64,000 nucleotides of DNA from SIG575 sp045534165 (GTDB taxonomy: Bacteria; Bacillota; Clostridia; Oscillospirales; Acutalibacteraceae), in assembly GCA_045534165.1 (NCBI GenBank), contig JAZSJD010000056.1:7805-71804 (forward strand), in the 5' to 3' direction. The translations under genes and the position numbers were made by a program. Within the stretch, counting starts at the first letter, position 1. The number at the start of each line of letters is the position of its first letter. Under the pieces are notes generated by a model that saw only the letters and a list, made by a program, of their open reading frames with translations, made no database searches and was not told the origin of the DNA. Below, piece by piece: positions 50,774 to 60,154 of the stretch.

Positions 50774-52374
50774 TTTCCGCCTCCGAGAACTGCTTCCATT
50801 TCAGCTTCTTTTTCTTTTCTGTATTGCTGGAGTTTTTTGTCCATTTCATTTTCATCAAATTTAAAGAATATCATAGGTATTGCCTGCAACAAAAGTCCGA
50901 TAGCACCCATTGCAGTGAGCATGAAGAAAATACCGTTAAGCAAGGTGGTATAGTTCACACCGTCAATGATGCTTGCCTGAATTGTAGATGTAATAAGAGG
51001 TTTAGTAACATTCTGTGTAAGAACTTCCATTTTTTCTGCATTGTATCCCAAAAAATCAATAACCTGCAACACAACCACATTGAAAATTGCAACTGCTATC
51101 TTGTAAAGCAAGCCTTTGAAAGAATAAACAGTAGCTTCCAGACGTGTACCTTTTTCCATTTCAACACTGTCAGTAACATCCGCAATAATGGAAACAATAA
51201 GCACTGTACTCATACCCACAGGGAAGTTTGTGAAGAAACGAAGCACTGCATAAAGGATAAATCCGGGAATTGTGTTGTAAGGTACAATATAAATACCCAC
51301 TATGTAAACAATAACGTTAGCTGCTGCGCCAAGTATTGACATCCATATCCAAAGCTGTTTCTTTGACATTTTTTTAAGAAGTGGCGGAACAAGGAGCATA
51401 GACAGCATATATGATATACCACTCATTACCGAAAGGAGTGTGGGAAGAATAGCCACAGCATCAATGTTGGGATTTTTACCCACAATGCCTTCAATAAAGA
51501 GATTTATTTTATCCATAGGAAGAATACCGATACAGTTCCATCTTGCAAAATATGAAAGGAAAATTGCACCGATATTGATTATACCGTTAAAGAATGCGGC
51601 AAGAAGCAACATAACAATCCGTTTATCTTTAAGTATAACCCTGATGTTCTTTGAAGATTTTTCTTTCTTTGGTGGGATATAAACTTTTTCCTTTATTCCG
51701 AAGAAAGAACCCATCATAATTACTGCACCGATAACAGCAAAAACAAGCGCTGACCAGAAATAACCCATATCTGTCATATCTTTTTTACCGTTACCGAGAA
51801 GTCCTGCCATTGTCCAGATAAGCACTGATGGTAACACTGTACCGAGAGAGCCTACTGTGTTTGAAATTGAAACTGCTTTAACTCGCTGGTCTTTCTGGGG
51901 AAAAACAAGGGGAGTAAGGCTGTTACGGGGAATTTCAATGGCTGTGTATGCTGTGATATAGAGCATATAGATAACAAGCACATAAACAAAGTTACCTGCA
52001 TTGCCTAAATCAGTACCGTCCTTTGTAATGATATTCCAGCTTTCAGGAAATCTTACGGGAAGGAAAAGCAAGGCTGTGGTGATTGCAAAAAATGCAGGAA
52101 TCCACAAAAGATAAGGTCTGCATTTGCCCCATTTTGTTCTTGTGCGTTCAACAATCTGCCCCATCATAGGGTCGTTTACCGCATCCCACACCTTTGTGCC
52201 GAGAAGCACAATGGAAACAAGACCCATGCTCAGTTTCAGCACATCTGTCATATAGAAGTTGATTACTGTATAAACGGTGCAATCAATAAAGAAAAAGCCA
52301 AGGGGTAAAAGTGAGAATGCAAGAATTTCTTTACCTGATGCCCTTTTTATATCAATTCTTTTGGTTGAATTCAT
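50770..52374 (-). CDS. GPH-family glycoside:cation symporter (MFS)
   Basis: A 534-aa membrane protein with about 12 helices. DAVNDPMMGQIVERTRTKWGKCRPYLLW is characteristic (shortened here: NDP-MG then KWGKCRPY). It is of the glycoside-pentoside-hexuronide symporter type (MelB/UidB/XynP), which imports oligosaccharides, glycosides or glucuronides with H+ or Na+. At 534 aa it is longer than the usual 450-480; extra loops of ~30 residues lie at 110-130 and between helices 6 and 8. Overlaps neighbours by 4 nt at both ends: one operon. Confidence 0.92.
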   Translation of the reverse strand: MNSTKRIDIKRASGKEILAFSLLPLGFFFIDCTVYTVINFYMTDVLKLSMGLVSIVLLGTKVWDAVNDPMMGQIVERTRTKWGKCRPYLLWIPAFFAITTALLFLPVRFPESWNIITKDGTDLGNAGNFVYVLVIYMLYITAYTAIEIPRNSLTPLVFPQKDQRVKAVSISNTVGSLGTVLPSVLIWTMAGLLGNGKKDMTDMGYFWSALVFAVIGAVIMMGSFFGIKEKVYIPPKKEKSSKNIRVILKDKRIVMLLLAAFFNGIINIGAIFLSYFARWNCIGILPMDKINLFIEGIVGKNPNIDAVAILPTLLSVMSGISYMLSMLLVPPLLKKMSKKQLWIWMSILGAAANVIVYIVGIYIVPYNTIPGFILYAVLRFFTNFPVGMSTVLIVSIIADVTDSVEMEKGTRLEATVYSFKGLLYKIAVAIFNVVVLQVIDFLGYNAEKMEVLTQNVTKPLITSTIQASIIDGVNYTTLLNGIFFMLTAMGAIGLLLQAIPMIFFKFDENEMDKKLQQYRKEKEAEMEAVLGGGK

Positions 52375-54155
52375 AATACTTCTCCTTCTTTTATTTCGCT
52401 TAAATAATATTCAAAACTCTTTTGTTCACAAGGAACAGGTGAAACTTTTAAAAACTCAACCTTGCCATCTTTTGTAACAGTAAGATAATCTCTGTAATAT
52501 GTGTTTTCTTTTACCTTTTCGCCATTTCTGATGAAAATTGCACCGCCACGGCTACCTGTTTCAGGTCCTTCTGAAACAATAGCTTCAAGAAGTGTTTTCA
52601 TGCTTATAAGCATATCTCTGTCACGGTAATATTCTGCAAGATTTCCGTGTTTGCAGGGATATGATCCAACCGCAGAATTAATTTCTTCCAGCAGAGAAAC
52701 ACACCCTTCATAATCTCTTTTGAAGGAAGCTACCTGACTCATTTTTGTTTTGAAATAAGAATAGTCAACGTCATCGCTTATTTCAAAATTCTTTTCTATT
52801 ATTTCAAAGTCAGGGAAATTATCTTCGCATAAAAAAGATTTATTCTTTATATGCTTTGCTGCAACAAGACCCCCCACCTGAGTGTCGTTAAGAGCAGAGC
52901 CTCCCGGTCTTGAAAGACCGAATGTACCTGCAGCTTCGCCGATAACATAAAGACCTTTAACATCTGTTTCAAAATTATTGTCAGTATAAACTCCACCATT
53001 GTTGTGCTGGGCACATATTGCTATACGGAGTTTATCTTTGTGCAAATCTATTCCCTGCCTGAGATAAACGTCAATTGCTTTGCTGTTAAGTTTCTCCAGC
53101 CTTTCTATAGGAGTTTCCGCATAACAACCGGCATTGGCTATATAATCCCTTGCTTCATCACAAAGTTTTTCAAAAGAAAATCCGTCAGGGTTGCAGGTAT
53201 AATCAAGGAAAACCTTTCTTCCTTTGAGCATTTCGTTATGTACTGCAAGGTCAATTCTTGAGCTTTCTTCAGCTCTTCCTGAAGAAAAAGGCCATTGGTA
53301 ACCTTTAAGGAAAACATAACTGTAAGCCTCATTTATATCTTCAAAATAGCTTTTCAGAAATTCATATTCGTTACCACTGTTGTCAACACTGACAAATCTG
53401 GGTACAACCTGCATAAAACTTCCTGAAACATTCCATCGGAAATCAACAGAAGCCATACCATATTGCCACTGAGTAAAGTTGCACATTCTCACTCCCGCAT
53501 CGATAAGCACACCTGTCATACCGTGCTGTGATTCAGGGTAAACACTGTCTTCATAAATACAGGCAGGTGCACCTGTGGCACAAATCACATTTTCAGCATA
53601 AATATTTTCTTCTTTGTTATTTTTTAGGTTCAGAACCCTGACACCATATGATATCCCCTTATCTGTCAGGATTTTTGTAACAAGCAAATTATCAAAAACA
53701 GAAGTCTGATTGTTTTCAACAACAACCTTTTCCAGCTTTTCTGTCATAATTTTTGAAGTTAAAGGTCCCACGGAAGTGGCACGCAAAGTGTTATCGTGGT
53801 CGGTTTTGTAACCTGGGTAACAACCGTATTTATCAGTAGGGAAACCTACGTTATAATCACAAAGGCGTAAGAAACATTTCCGGCTGTTGACAGCTTCAAT
53901 ATACATTTTTTCACCATCGCAGGAACCGCCTGAAAACATATCTGTTGCCATTTTATATGGACTGTCAGGGGTAAGTCCGTCCATTGAAAGCTTATAATAA
54001 GTCTGCTTATCGCTTCCTGTGTTTCTGGATGTGCCTGAAAGACGGTTTTCCGTAACTATGGCAATGTCTTTTATTCCCTGGCGGTATAACCAGTCAGCAG
54101 CACTGTAAGCTGCTGCACCACTGCCTATTATAAGACATTTATATATTTTTCTCAT
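52371..54155 (-). CDS. Fumarate-reductase/succinate-dehydrogenase-like FAD flavoprotein
   Basis: A 594-aa flavoprotein. N-terminal FAD motif CLIIGSGAAAYSAADWLYRQG. AQHNNGGVYTDNNFETDVKG and LYVIGEAAGTFGLSRPGGSA are the classic C-terminal FAD-binding and capping motifs of the succinate dehydrogenase/fumarate reductase flavoprotein class. There is no haem or membrane anchor, so it is soluble and reduces or oxidises a C-C bond with an unknown electron partner. Tetrahydrodaidzein reductase and several aglycone-modifying flavoproteins belong to this class. It sits between SDR and transporter genes with 4-nt overlaps. Confidence 0.88.
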   Translation of the reverse strand: MRKIYKCLIIGSGAAAYSAADWLYRQGIKDIAIVTENRLSGTSRNTGSDKQTYYKLSMDGLTPDSPYKMATDMFSGGSCDGEKMYIEAVNSRKCFLRLCDYNVGFPTDKYGCYPGYKTDHDNTLRATSVGPLTSKIMTEKLEKVVVENNQTSVFDNLLVTKILTDKGISYGVRVLNLKNNKEENIYAENVICATGAPACIYEDSVYPESQHGMTGVLIDAGVRMCNFTQWQYGMASVDFRWNVSGSFMQVVPRFVSVDNSGNEYEFLKSYFEDINEAYSYVFLKGYQWPFSSGRAEESSRIDLAVHNEMLKGRKVFLDYTCNPDGFSFEKLCDEARDYIANAGCYAETPIERLEKLNSKAIDVYLRQGIDLHKDKLRIAICAQHNNGGVYTDNNFETDVKGLYVIGEAAGTFGLSRPGGSALNDTQVGGLVAAKHIKNKSFLCEDNFPDFEIIEKNFEISDDVDYSYFKTKMSQVASFKRDYEGCVSLLEEINSAVGSYPCKHGNLAEYYRDRDMLISMKTLLEAIVSEGPETGSRGGAIFIRNGEKVKENTYYRDYLTVTKDGKVEFLKVSPVPCEQKSFEYYLSEIKEGEVL

Positions 54156-54898
54156 AAGCGCCTCACGTTAAATCCGCCATCGCAGTCAATAACTGTTCCT
54201 GTGCAGAAATCAAAATTTCCTTGTGCCACAGATATTACACATTTTGCAATATCTTCAGGCTGTCCCATTCTGTTTATGGGTGTGATTCCTTCAGCAATAA
54301 GTTTTTCATATTTTTCTTTAACCTTTGAGGTCATATCTGTTTCAATTATGCCGGGTCTTATCTCAATAACACTCACACCATATTCTGCAAGCCTTGCTGC
54401 AAAAAGTTTCGTTATCATTGATATTCCTGCTTTAGCAATGCAATATTCACCTCTGTTCACAGAAGCTGTATATGCAGACATAGAAGATATATTTACTATT
54501 CTGGATTTTTCATTTTTAACAAGCAGAGGAGTAAATTTTTGTGTTACAAAAAATGTACCTTTAAGATTAATATCCGTTACATAGTCAAAATCATCACTTG
54601 TAATTTCAAGTATATCTTTTCTCTCTTTCGGCGCAACACCTGCATTGTTTACAAGCAAATTGATTTTTCCGTATTTTTCAGAAGCAAACAAAACAAGTTT
54701 TTCAATATCAGTTTCTGATGAAATATCACAAGACACAAAATCAACTTTTTCACCATATTGTTGTCTGAGTTTTTTTGTTTCTTCGCTTTCACTTCTTGCT
54801 GTTAAAATAACTGAAAAATCATTCTTCAACAGCTCCTTAGCAATTCCGAGACCAATTCCTCTTGTACCGCCTGTAATAACTGCAACCATCTTCTCCAC
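54152..54898 (-). CDS. Short-chain dehydrogenase/reductase (SDR)
   Basis: A 248-aa classical SDR. TGGTRGIGLGIAKEL binds NAD(P), NNAGVAP is the structural NAG, and the catalytic Ser-Tyr-Lys are visible in IVNISSMSAYTAS and YCIAKAG. IRPGIIETDM is the C-terminal motif. It oxidises or reduces a hydroxyl/keto group. It lies between an OYE-type reductase and a FAD flavoprotein, overlapping the latter by 4 nt. Confidence 0.93.
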   Translation of the reverse strand: MEKMVAVITGGTRGIGLGIAKELLKNDFSVILTARSESEETKKLRQQYGEKVDFVSCDISSETDIEKLVLFASEKYGKINLLVNNAGVAPKERKDILEITSDDFDYVTDINLKGTFFVTQKFTPLLVKNEKSRIVNISSMSAYTASVNRGEYCIAKAGISMITKLFAARLAEYGVSVIEIRPGIIETDMTSKVKEKYEKLIAEGITPINRMGQPEDIAKCVISVAQGNFDFCTGTVIDCDGGFNVRRL

Positions 54899-56119
54899 CT
54901 ACTTTTTCAACACAAATTTTTTGTAATACGGCATATATGTTTCGCTGTCTCTCACAGGGCAACCTGCAACTGTACCGTTTCGCATAAGTTCAGTGCATTT
55001 ACTGCATTTAAGACAAACTTTATTTTTATCAGGTTTACCCTTTGTAAGGTAATCTTTGTAAAATTCAGGATATGCAAAAATCATCCTTCCGAATCCTGAA
55101 AAATCGCAAACACCGTCATTTATAAGCTTGCCGGCATATTCCACAGCATTTTCGCCCGGGAAAGTAAGACCTGATGATACAAGTTTTATATCAGGGAAAC
55201 TTGTCTTTAATTCCTTGGTAACATTATAAATTCTTTCAAGACCAATATTACCATCTTCAGGTGCATTGATGCAGGGACGGTTAAAATGAGGAATAAGATA
55301 CGGATTACCCAGAGTAATGTTAATAAGTTCTATTCCTTTTTCTGCAAGTTTTCCGATTATGTATTTTGTTTCAGTCAGATCGATATTGTCGTTTTCGTCA
55401 ACCCCATATCCGTACGGGTACGGGAAGCAATCGCAGGCATTCAGACGAGTTGTTACAAAAGCTTTATCGCCAACCGTATTTTTAACAGCGTCAACACATT
55501 CAAAATAAAGTCTTGTACGGTTTTCAAGGCTTCCGCCATAATTTCCTTCACGTTCAAAAGCACTTAAAAGCTCATTGAAAAGGTAACCGTGACAGCATTT
55601 CACATCTATTCCGTCAAAGCCTGCATAAAGCGCTAATTCAGAAGCTTTGCTGTATTTTTCCGAAACTGTTCTGAGATAATCATCATCAGCTATAACATAA
55701 GGCTGATTTTCCTTACCTTTTTCCCAATGTTCATTGCGATAAGCAACAATAGGTTCAGGAGTACCATTGGGTTTAGAGAAGCGTCCGCTGTGAGTAAGCT
55801 GAACAATAATAACAGGCTCAAAACCGTGAAGTTCCATAGATTTTGCCTTAACTGCACTTACCAGCTCTTTGAAACTTTCAACTGTTTTTTCATTTATGTA
55901 AAGCTGACGGGGGTTGGCTCTGCCCTCATTGCACACCGCAGTAGCCTCAAACCATATAATTCCCGGTGCACCTTCCGCAAAGCGCATATATCTGCGGAAT
56001 GTCAGTTCATCAACCGCACCTTCAGGTGTTCCGTCGCAACCTTCCATAGGCTGAAAAAGTATCCTGTTATTAATTTTTCTGCCGTGAATTTCAGCAGACA
56101 TTTCAAGCAAACTTTTCAT
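54899..56119 (-). CDS. OYE-type NADH:flavin oxidoreductase, single-domain
   Basis: A 406-aa FMN TIM barrel with N-terminal NRILFQPMEGCDGTP. IVQLTHSGRFSKPNG and GFDGIDVKCCHGYLFNELLS are the FMN and substrate motifs; a terminal Cys cluster, CLKCSKCTELMRNGTVAGC, suggests a [4Fe-4S] site. It lacks the FAD/NAD domain of the longer OYE in the window, so needs a separate electron donor. It is the first gene of the large catabolic operon, with a promoter just upstream; the SDR follows directly. Confidence 0.9.
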   Translation of the reverse strand: MKSLLEMSAEIHGRKINNRILFQPMEGCDGTPEGAVDELTFRRYMRFAEGAPGIIWFEATAVCNEGRANPRQLYINEKTVESFKELVSAVKAKSMELHGFEPVIIVQLTHSGRFSKPNGTPEPIVAYRNEHWEKGKENQPYVIADDDYLRTVSEKYSKASELALYAGFDGIDVKCCHGYLFNELLSAFEREGNYGGSLENRTRLYFECVDAVKNTVGDKAFVTTRLNACDCFPYPYGYGVDENDNIDLTETKYIIGKLAEKGIELINITLGNPYLIPHFNRPCINAPEDGNIGLERIYNVTKELKTSFPDIKLVSSGLTFPGENAVEYAGKLINDGVCDFSGFGRMIFAYPEFYKDYLTKGKPDKNKVCLKCSKCTELMRNGTVAGCPVRDSETYMPYYKKFVLKK

Positions 56120-56147
56120 TCTCTCACCTCATCTGAGTTCTGTATTT

Positions 56148-56176
56148 AATTTACCATTTTATCACTATAAATGCAA
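56148..56176 (-). promoter_or_regulatory. Promoter of the large catabolic operon
   Basis: Minus strand: -35 TTGCAT (56171-56176), 17-bp spacer, -10 TAAATT (56148-56153). Confidence 0.65.
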
Positions 56177-56225
56177 GTGTCTGTTACAGAAAAACAAACC
56201 CTAAAATTTTCTTTTCTATTTAAAA

Positions 56226-56252
56226 AATCCGAGCAGATAATCTACTCGGATT
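56226..56252 (-). terminator. Terminator of the fucosidase gene
   Basis: Stem AATCCGAG / CTCGGATT with an 11-nt loop; on the minus strand followed by TTTTTTA. Confidence 0.85.
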
Positions 56253-56261
56253 TTTTTTGTT

Positions 56262-57737
56262 TTATCCTATTGCTATTTTAAAGCAAATGGGTAAATCATT
56301 TTTAAATTCTGTTTTAAGATTTATTTTAAGTGCTTCTTCGTCTCTTGTGAATCGGATTTTCTCATCACTTCCCAGAAGTTCAACACTTTCGATAATGTGG
56401 TCGTGGGAAGTAAGCTTTTTAAGGCTTTTTATTTCAACTTCCTTTGACGGGCGCATCTGGAAGACATAGAGGTAACAGTTTTTGTATGTGAATCTGAAAT
56501 CTTTGTTTGTGAAGGCTTTTTCGTCACCATCTTTAAAGAAACCTTCTTCAGCATTCACTTCACCTTCACCGAATTGCTTCCAGTAAGTTGTACCGTAAAT
56601 ACCTTCCCCATTGATTTCGAGCCATTCGCCCATATCAAGGAGCACTTGCGTTTCTTCATCTGTGATTGTTCCGTCAGATTTAGGTCCGATGTTTATCAGC
56701 AGATTACCGTTTTTAGAAACTATATCCACAAGGTCGCATATAACCTGACGTGAAGACTTATATACATTATCTGCTCTGTAACCCCAGGAGCATTTACCAA
56801 TTGCCGTATCTGTCTGCCAATAAACAGGTGAAATACCTGTTAAAGCGCCACGTTCAACATCGAATGTTGCCACAGATGGTGGAAAAGCTTCGTGCTTGTA
56901 GTTAATGGTCACTTCTTTTCCCCATTCTTCTGCACGGTTGTAGTAATATGCAGCAAGCTTTTTAAGATAAGGTTTGAATGAGTGGTTATGAATCCACCAG
57001 TCAAAATAAAGCACAGTAGGTTTATATCTGTCAACAAGCTCACAGGTACGCACAAGCCAATCTTCAAGCCACTCCCTGCTTGCTCCTTTTGAGTATGTGT
57101 CGGCAGTTGTTATATGAATTATTTCAGGCGCAAACTCTTCACAATAAACTGCAGGGCCATAAAAATCTGCATACCTTTCATCGTTTATATCACTATCGTA
57201 AAGTCTGCCGGGGTTCATAAAGAAATAATGCTCTGCACGATGACTTGATGCACAGAAAGTAAGACCTTGTTTTTCACATTCTTCTTTCAATTCCCCTACA
57301 ACATCTCTGCACGGACCCATTTTTGTTGAATTCCAACGGTTGAATTCTGTATCATACATTGCAAAACCATCGTGATGTTCTGCAACAGGCATAACATATT
57401 TCATACCTGCTTTTTTAAAGAGAGATATCCATTTTTCTGCATCAAATTTTTCAGCCTTGAACATGGGGATAAAATCTTTGTAGCCAAATTCTTTCTGGTC
57501 ACCGTATGTTTTTCTGTGATGCTCAAATTCACGTACATTACGGTCGTACATACCTCTTGAATACCACTCATTCCCGAATGCAGGAACGCTGTAAACACCC
57601 CAATGAATAAATACACCAAGTTTATCATGCATATACCATTCAGGAACTTTATGGTGAGCCAATGATACCCAATCAGCTTTATATTTTCCCTTTTCGTTTA
57701 CTTCATCAATCAATTTCAGATATTCTGCTGTTGTCAT
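56262..57737 (-). CDS. GH29 alpha-L-fucosidase, cytoplasmic
   Basis: A 491-aa GH29 enzyme. PEWYMHDKLGVFIHWGVYSVPA near residues 32-52, YVMPVAEHHDGFAMYDT and RWNSTKMGP are hallmark stretches. The predicted nucleophile is D246 in VLYFDWWIHN. A C-terminal beta domain ends NDLPICFKIAIG. No signal peptide, so it acts on imported fucosides or oligosaccharides. Length matches the family. A diverged tail of a related gene lies at 36008-36101. Monocistronic, divergent from the lipase gene. Confidence 0.93.
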   Translation of the reverse strand: MTTAEYLKLIDEVNEKGKYKADWVSLAHHKVPEWYMHDKLGVFIHWGVYSVPAFGNEWYSRGMYDRNVREFEHHRKTYGDQKEFGYKDFIPMFKAEKFDAEKWISLFKKAGMKYVMPVAEHHDGFAMYDTEFNRWNSTKMGPCRDVVGELKEECEKQGLTFCASSHRAEHYFFMNPGRLYDSDINDERYADFYGPAVYCEEFAPEIIHITTADTYSKGASREWLEDWLVRTCELVDRYKPTVLYFDWWIHNHSFKPYLKKLAAYYYNRAEEWGKEVTINYKHEAFPPSVATFDVERGALTGISPVYWQTDTAIGKCSWGYRADNVYKSSRQVICDLVDIVSKNGNLLINIGPKSDGTITDEETQVLLDMGEWLEINGEGIYGTTYWKQFGEGEVNAEEGFFKDGDEKAFTNKDFRFTYKNCYLYVFQMRPSKEVEIKSLKKLTSHDHIIESVELLGSDEKIRFTRDEEALKINLKTEFKNDLPICFKIAIG

Positions 57738-57770
57738 TTTCCCACACTCCGCCTCTGTCAGATTAAATTT

Positions 57771-57799
57771 ATGATAACATATGAATAATAAAAAATCAA
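57771..57799 (-). promoter_or_regulatory. Promoter of the fucosidase gene
   Basis: Minus strand: -35 TTGATT (57794-57799), 17-bp spacer, -10 TATCAT (57771-57776). Confidence 0.65.
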
Positions 57800-57854
57800 C
57801 AAATCACAATTCTGTTGATTTTTCATTTTTTTGAGGGAAATATATCTGAAGCTC

Positions 57855-57883
57855 TTGAAACATCTGATTTTCTATGATAGAAT
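57855..57883 (+). promoter_or_regulatory. Promoter of the lipase gene
   Basis: -35 TTGAAA (57855-57860), 17-bp spacer, -10 TAGAAT (57878-57883). Confidence 0.65.
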
Positions 57884-57905
57884 TAAACACAAAGGAGATG
57901 ATAAT

Positions 57906-58979
57906 ATGGCAAAAATTATTTCAATTCCGTTAGCAATAATTATGTTGATTTTTTCCTGGATAATTCCTGCTGAAAAACCTGACATTGACACAGATTCGTG
58001 GAACACCAACTACAAATATGTATGGGTTCACGGACTTATGGGTTGGGGAAGTTACGATTTCTATTACGATTTATTCCCTTACTGGGGCGTTCTTAACGGC
58101 GACCTTATGAAAAAGCTTAACAAAGCCGGATTTGAGTGCTATGCAGCATCTGTGGACGGAACTGCAAGTGCCTGGGACAGAGCTTGTGAATTATATGCAC
58201 AACTTACAGGAACTGTTGTTGACTATGGCGAGGCTCACAGTTCACGTTGCGGACACGACCGTTATGGCGAAGATTTCACAGGAAGAGCCCTTATTGATGA
58301 ATGGGACAGCACAAACAAAATCAATATTCTCGGACATTCTTTCGGCGGAGCAACTGTTCGCGTTTTTGCATCACTTATGGCAGTAGGATCGGAAGAAGAA
58401 ATGAAAGCAAGTCCTGATGATGTTTCACCGTTTTTTACAGGTGGTAAAGAAGATTGGATTTATTCTGTAACAGCGCTTGCTGCTCCTCACAACGGAACAA
58501 GTGCATACGGTTCAATGGATACCAACATAGACAGTGCCGCCTATGATATGTATATAGACAATGCCCTTAAACTGAACGAAACAATCTTTACAAGTGCAGA
58601 AACATATTATTTTTCAATTGCTTGTTCAGCTACTGACAAACAGGAGGACGGAACATATATAGCAGATACCAAGCTTATGGAAAGTATGTTCCAATCCAGC
58701 GCAAATGAACTCGGCTCCTATTCCGGATTTACTGAAGGCGGATATGAAATTGATGAAACATGGTTTGAAAACGATGGTCTTGTCAATACCATTTCAGCTC
58801 TTGCACCAAGCAGTGCCCCCTCAAAAACATTTGATGAATCAAACGTAGAAAAAGGTATATGGAATATTATGCCTGTTTACAGAGGCGACCATATGTCCCT
58901 TCAGGGTGGTTTTTCAAAGGTTAATTCAGATATTTATGATTATTATGTAGACTATCTTAATATGATAAACAGCCTTTAA
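57906..58979 (+). CDS. Exported triacylglycerol lipase of the zinc-containing (family I.5-like) type
   Basis: The ATG at 57906 follows AAAGGAG; the in-frame sequence upstream contains the promoter. The product is 357 aa with a hydrophobic N-terminus (residues 4-20). WVHGLMGWGSYDFYYD near 40-55 is the oxyanion-hole region. GEAHSSRCGHDRYG (H111, H117) corresponds to the zinc-binding His of family I.5 lipases. GHSFGG holds the nucleophile S145, and RGDHMSLQG near the C-terminus the catalytic His. It should hydrolyse long-chain acyl esters outside the cell. Related to Geobacillus/staphylococcal lipases; length slightly shorter. Confidence 0.85.
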   Translation: MAKIISIPLAIIMLIFSWIIPAEKPDIDTDSWNTNYKYVWVHGLMGWGSYDFYYDLFPYWGVLNGDLMKKLNKAGFECYAASVDGTASAWDRACELYAQLTGTVVDYGEAHSSRCGHDRYGEDFTGRALIDEWDSTNKINILGHSFGGATVRVFASLMAVGSEEEMKASPDDVSPFFTGGKEDWIYSVTALAAPHNGTSAYGSMDTNIDSAAYDMYIDNALKLNETIFTSAETYYFSIACSATDKQEDGTYIADTKLMESMFQSSANELGSYSGFTEGGYEIDETWFENDGLVNTISALAPSSAPSKTFDESNVEKGIWNIMPVYRGDHMSLQGGFSKVNSDIYDYYVDYLNMINSL

Positions 58980-58995
58980 TTTCATCATATAACTC

Positions 58996-59030
58996 AAATC
59001 ACCGGGCAAGTCCAGCTACCCGGTGATTTT
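58996..59030 (+). terminator. Terminator after the lipase gene
   Basis: Stem AAATCACCGGG / CCCGGTGATTT with a loop of ~13 nt and T run. Confidence 0.85.
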
Positions 59031-59048
59031 TTATATTGAAAAATAAGC

Positions 59049-59077
59049 TTGAAAAAACTACATTAATCAAGTATTAT
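59049..59077 (+). promoter_or_regulatory. Promoter of the GDPD gene
   Basis: -35 TTGAAA (59049-59054), 17-bp spacer, -10 TATTAT (59072-59077), overlapping a TATAAT 3 nt on. Confidence 0.75.
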
Positions 59078-59114
59078 AATTTTTGTTGATTAAAAAGAAA
59101 CGAGGTAAAACAAT

Positions 59115-60131
59115 ATGTTTGAAAAACTCTATAACATCACTTATATGATTTTAAGAAAATCTATTCTGTTTCTTGTTGCAGGAATTATGTGTCTGAGCAC
59201 TTTTGCCCCTCCTGCATTTGAAGAACCGAAAGTTCTAAACAAAGATACGGGGAACTATTTTCTCCCTGATTATGGCAACACTCTTGTTTCCTGCCACAGA
59301 AGCGGTAAAAGTGCTGCACCTGAAAATACGCTTATGGCAGTTAAATCCAATCTCGTTTATGCAAGTGATGATTCTGCAATAATAGAAATGGATGTTCAGC
59401 TTACAAAGGATGACGAAATTGTACTTTATCACAGTCTGTCGCTTGATGAAATGAGTAACAGCGCAGAATATTTCGGTATGAAAAACACTCCTGTTTTTTT
59501 AAAGACATATGAAGAACTTCGCAACCTTAATATGGGTGAAAATTTCAAATCAGGCGATTCATATCCATACAGAGGTCTTCGTGGTGAAGATATCCCTGAC
59601 GACATCAGAATCACATTGCTGAAAGACGTTTTCGCCTGCGTTGAAACTGAAGCACCTGGGAAATACAGATATATTATAGAAATTAAATATCCTCATCCGT
59701 GGGCACCAAAAATTGTTGATGGTATTTATGATTTGATGGAAGAATACGATATGGTTGACAGAGTAATCGTTGCAAGTTTCTGGCCTGATGTTTCTTCCTA
59801 TATCGACAAAAAATATGATGGCAGAATTAACCGTTCTGCTAACCCATTTGAAATTGTTGATTTATACGGTTGCTACACAAGAAATGATGACCTGAGCAAC
59901 GAAGATTTCAAATATGTTGCTTTACAGCTCCCCTATTATTGGGATGATGGTAAATTAATGGTAGCAAACCTGGGTAAAGCAGGATTTATCGACTATGCTC
60001 ATAAATACGGAATTTCCATGCAGTATTGGACAGTAAACAATGCAGAAGATGCAAAAGCACTTTCAAAAGCAGGAGCAGACTTACTTATGACCGACTATCC
60101 TGACAGAATAAGAAATGCACTTGCAGAATAA
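59115..60131 (+). CDS. Exported glycerophosphodiester phosphodiesterase
   Basis: A 338-aa protein with an N-terminal hydrophobic segment (residues ~15-30). The GDPD TIM-barrel motifs are clear: SCHRSGKSAAPENT (H61, R62, E70, N71), IIEMDVQLTKDDEIVLYHS (E91, D93, H106), YIIEIKYPHP, and QYWTVNNAEDAKAL near the end. It hydrolyses glycerophosphodiesters to glycerol-3-phosphate and an alcohol, so could release phosphate or glycerol from phospholipid head groups or teichoic acids. The long loop between residues 115 and 150 is an insertion seen in many GDPDs. Confidence 0.92.
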   Translation: MFEKLYNITYMILRKSILFLVAGIMCLSTFAPPAFEEPKVLNKDTGNYFLPDYGNTLVSCHRSGKSAAPENTLMAVKSNLVYASDDSAIIEMDVQLTKDDEIVLYHSLSLDEMSNSAEYFGMKNTPVFLKTYEELRNLNMGENFKSGDSYPYRGLRGEDIPDDIRITLLKDVFACVETEAPGKYRYIIEIKYPHPWAPKIVDGIYDLMEEYDMVDRVIVASFWPDVSSYIDKKYDGRINRSANPFEIVDLYGCYTRNDDLSNEDFKYVALQLPYYWDDGKLMVANLGKAGFIDYAHKYGISMQYWTVNNAEDAKALSKAGADLLMTDYPDRIRNALAE

Positions 60132-60154
60132 CAAACCAAAAAGTATAATTCATA

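Noticed and set aside
50824..51339. 171-codon plus-strand frame rich in His, Cys and Asn
   Set aside because: Shadow of the GPH transporter; composition is typical of antisense to hydrophobic helices.
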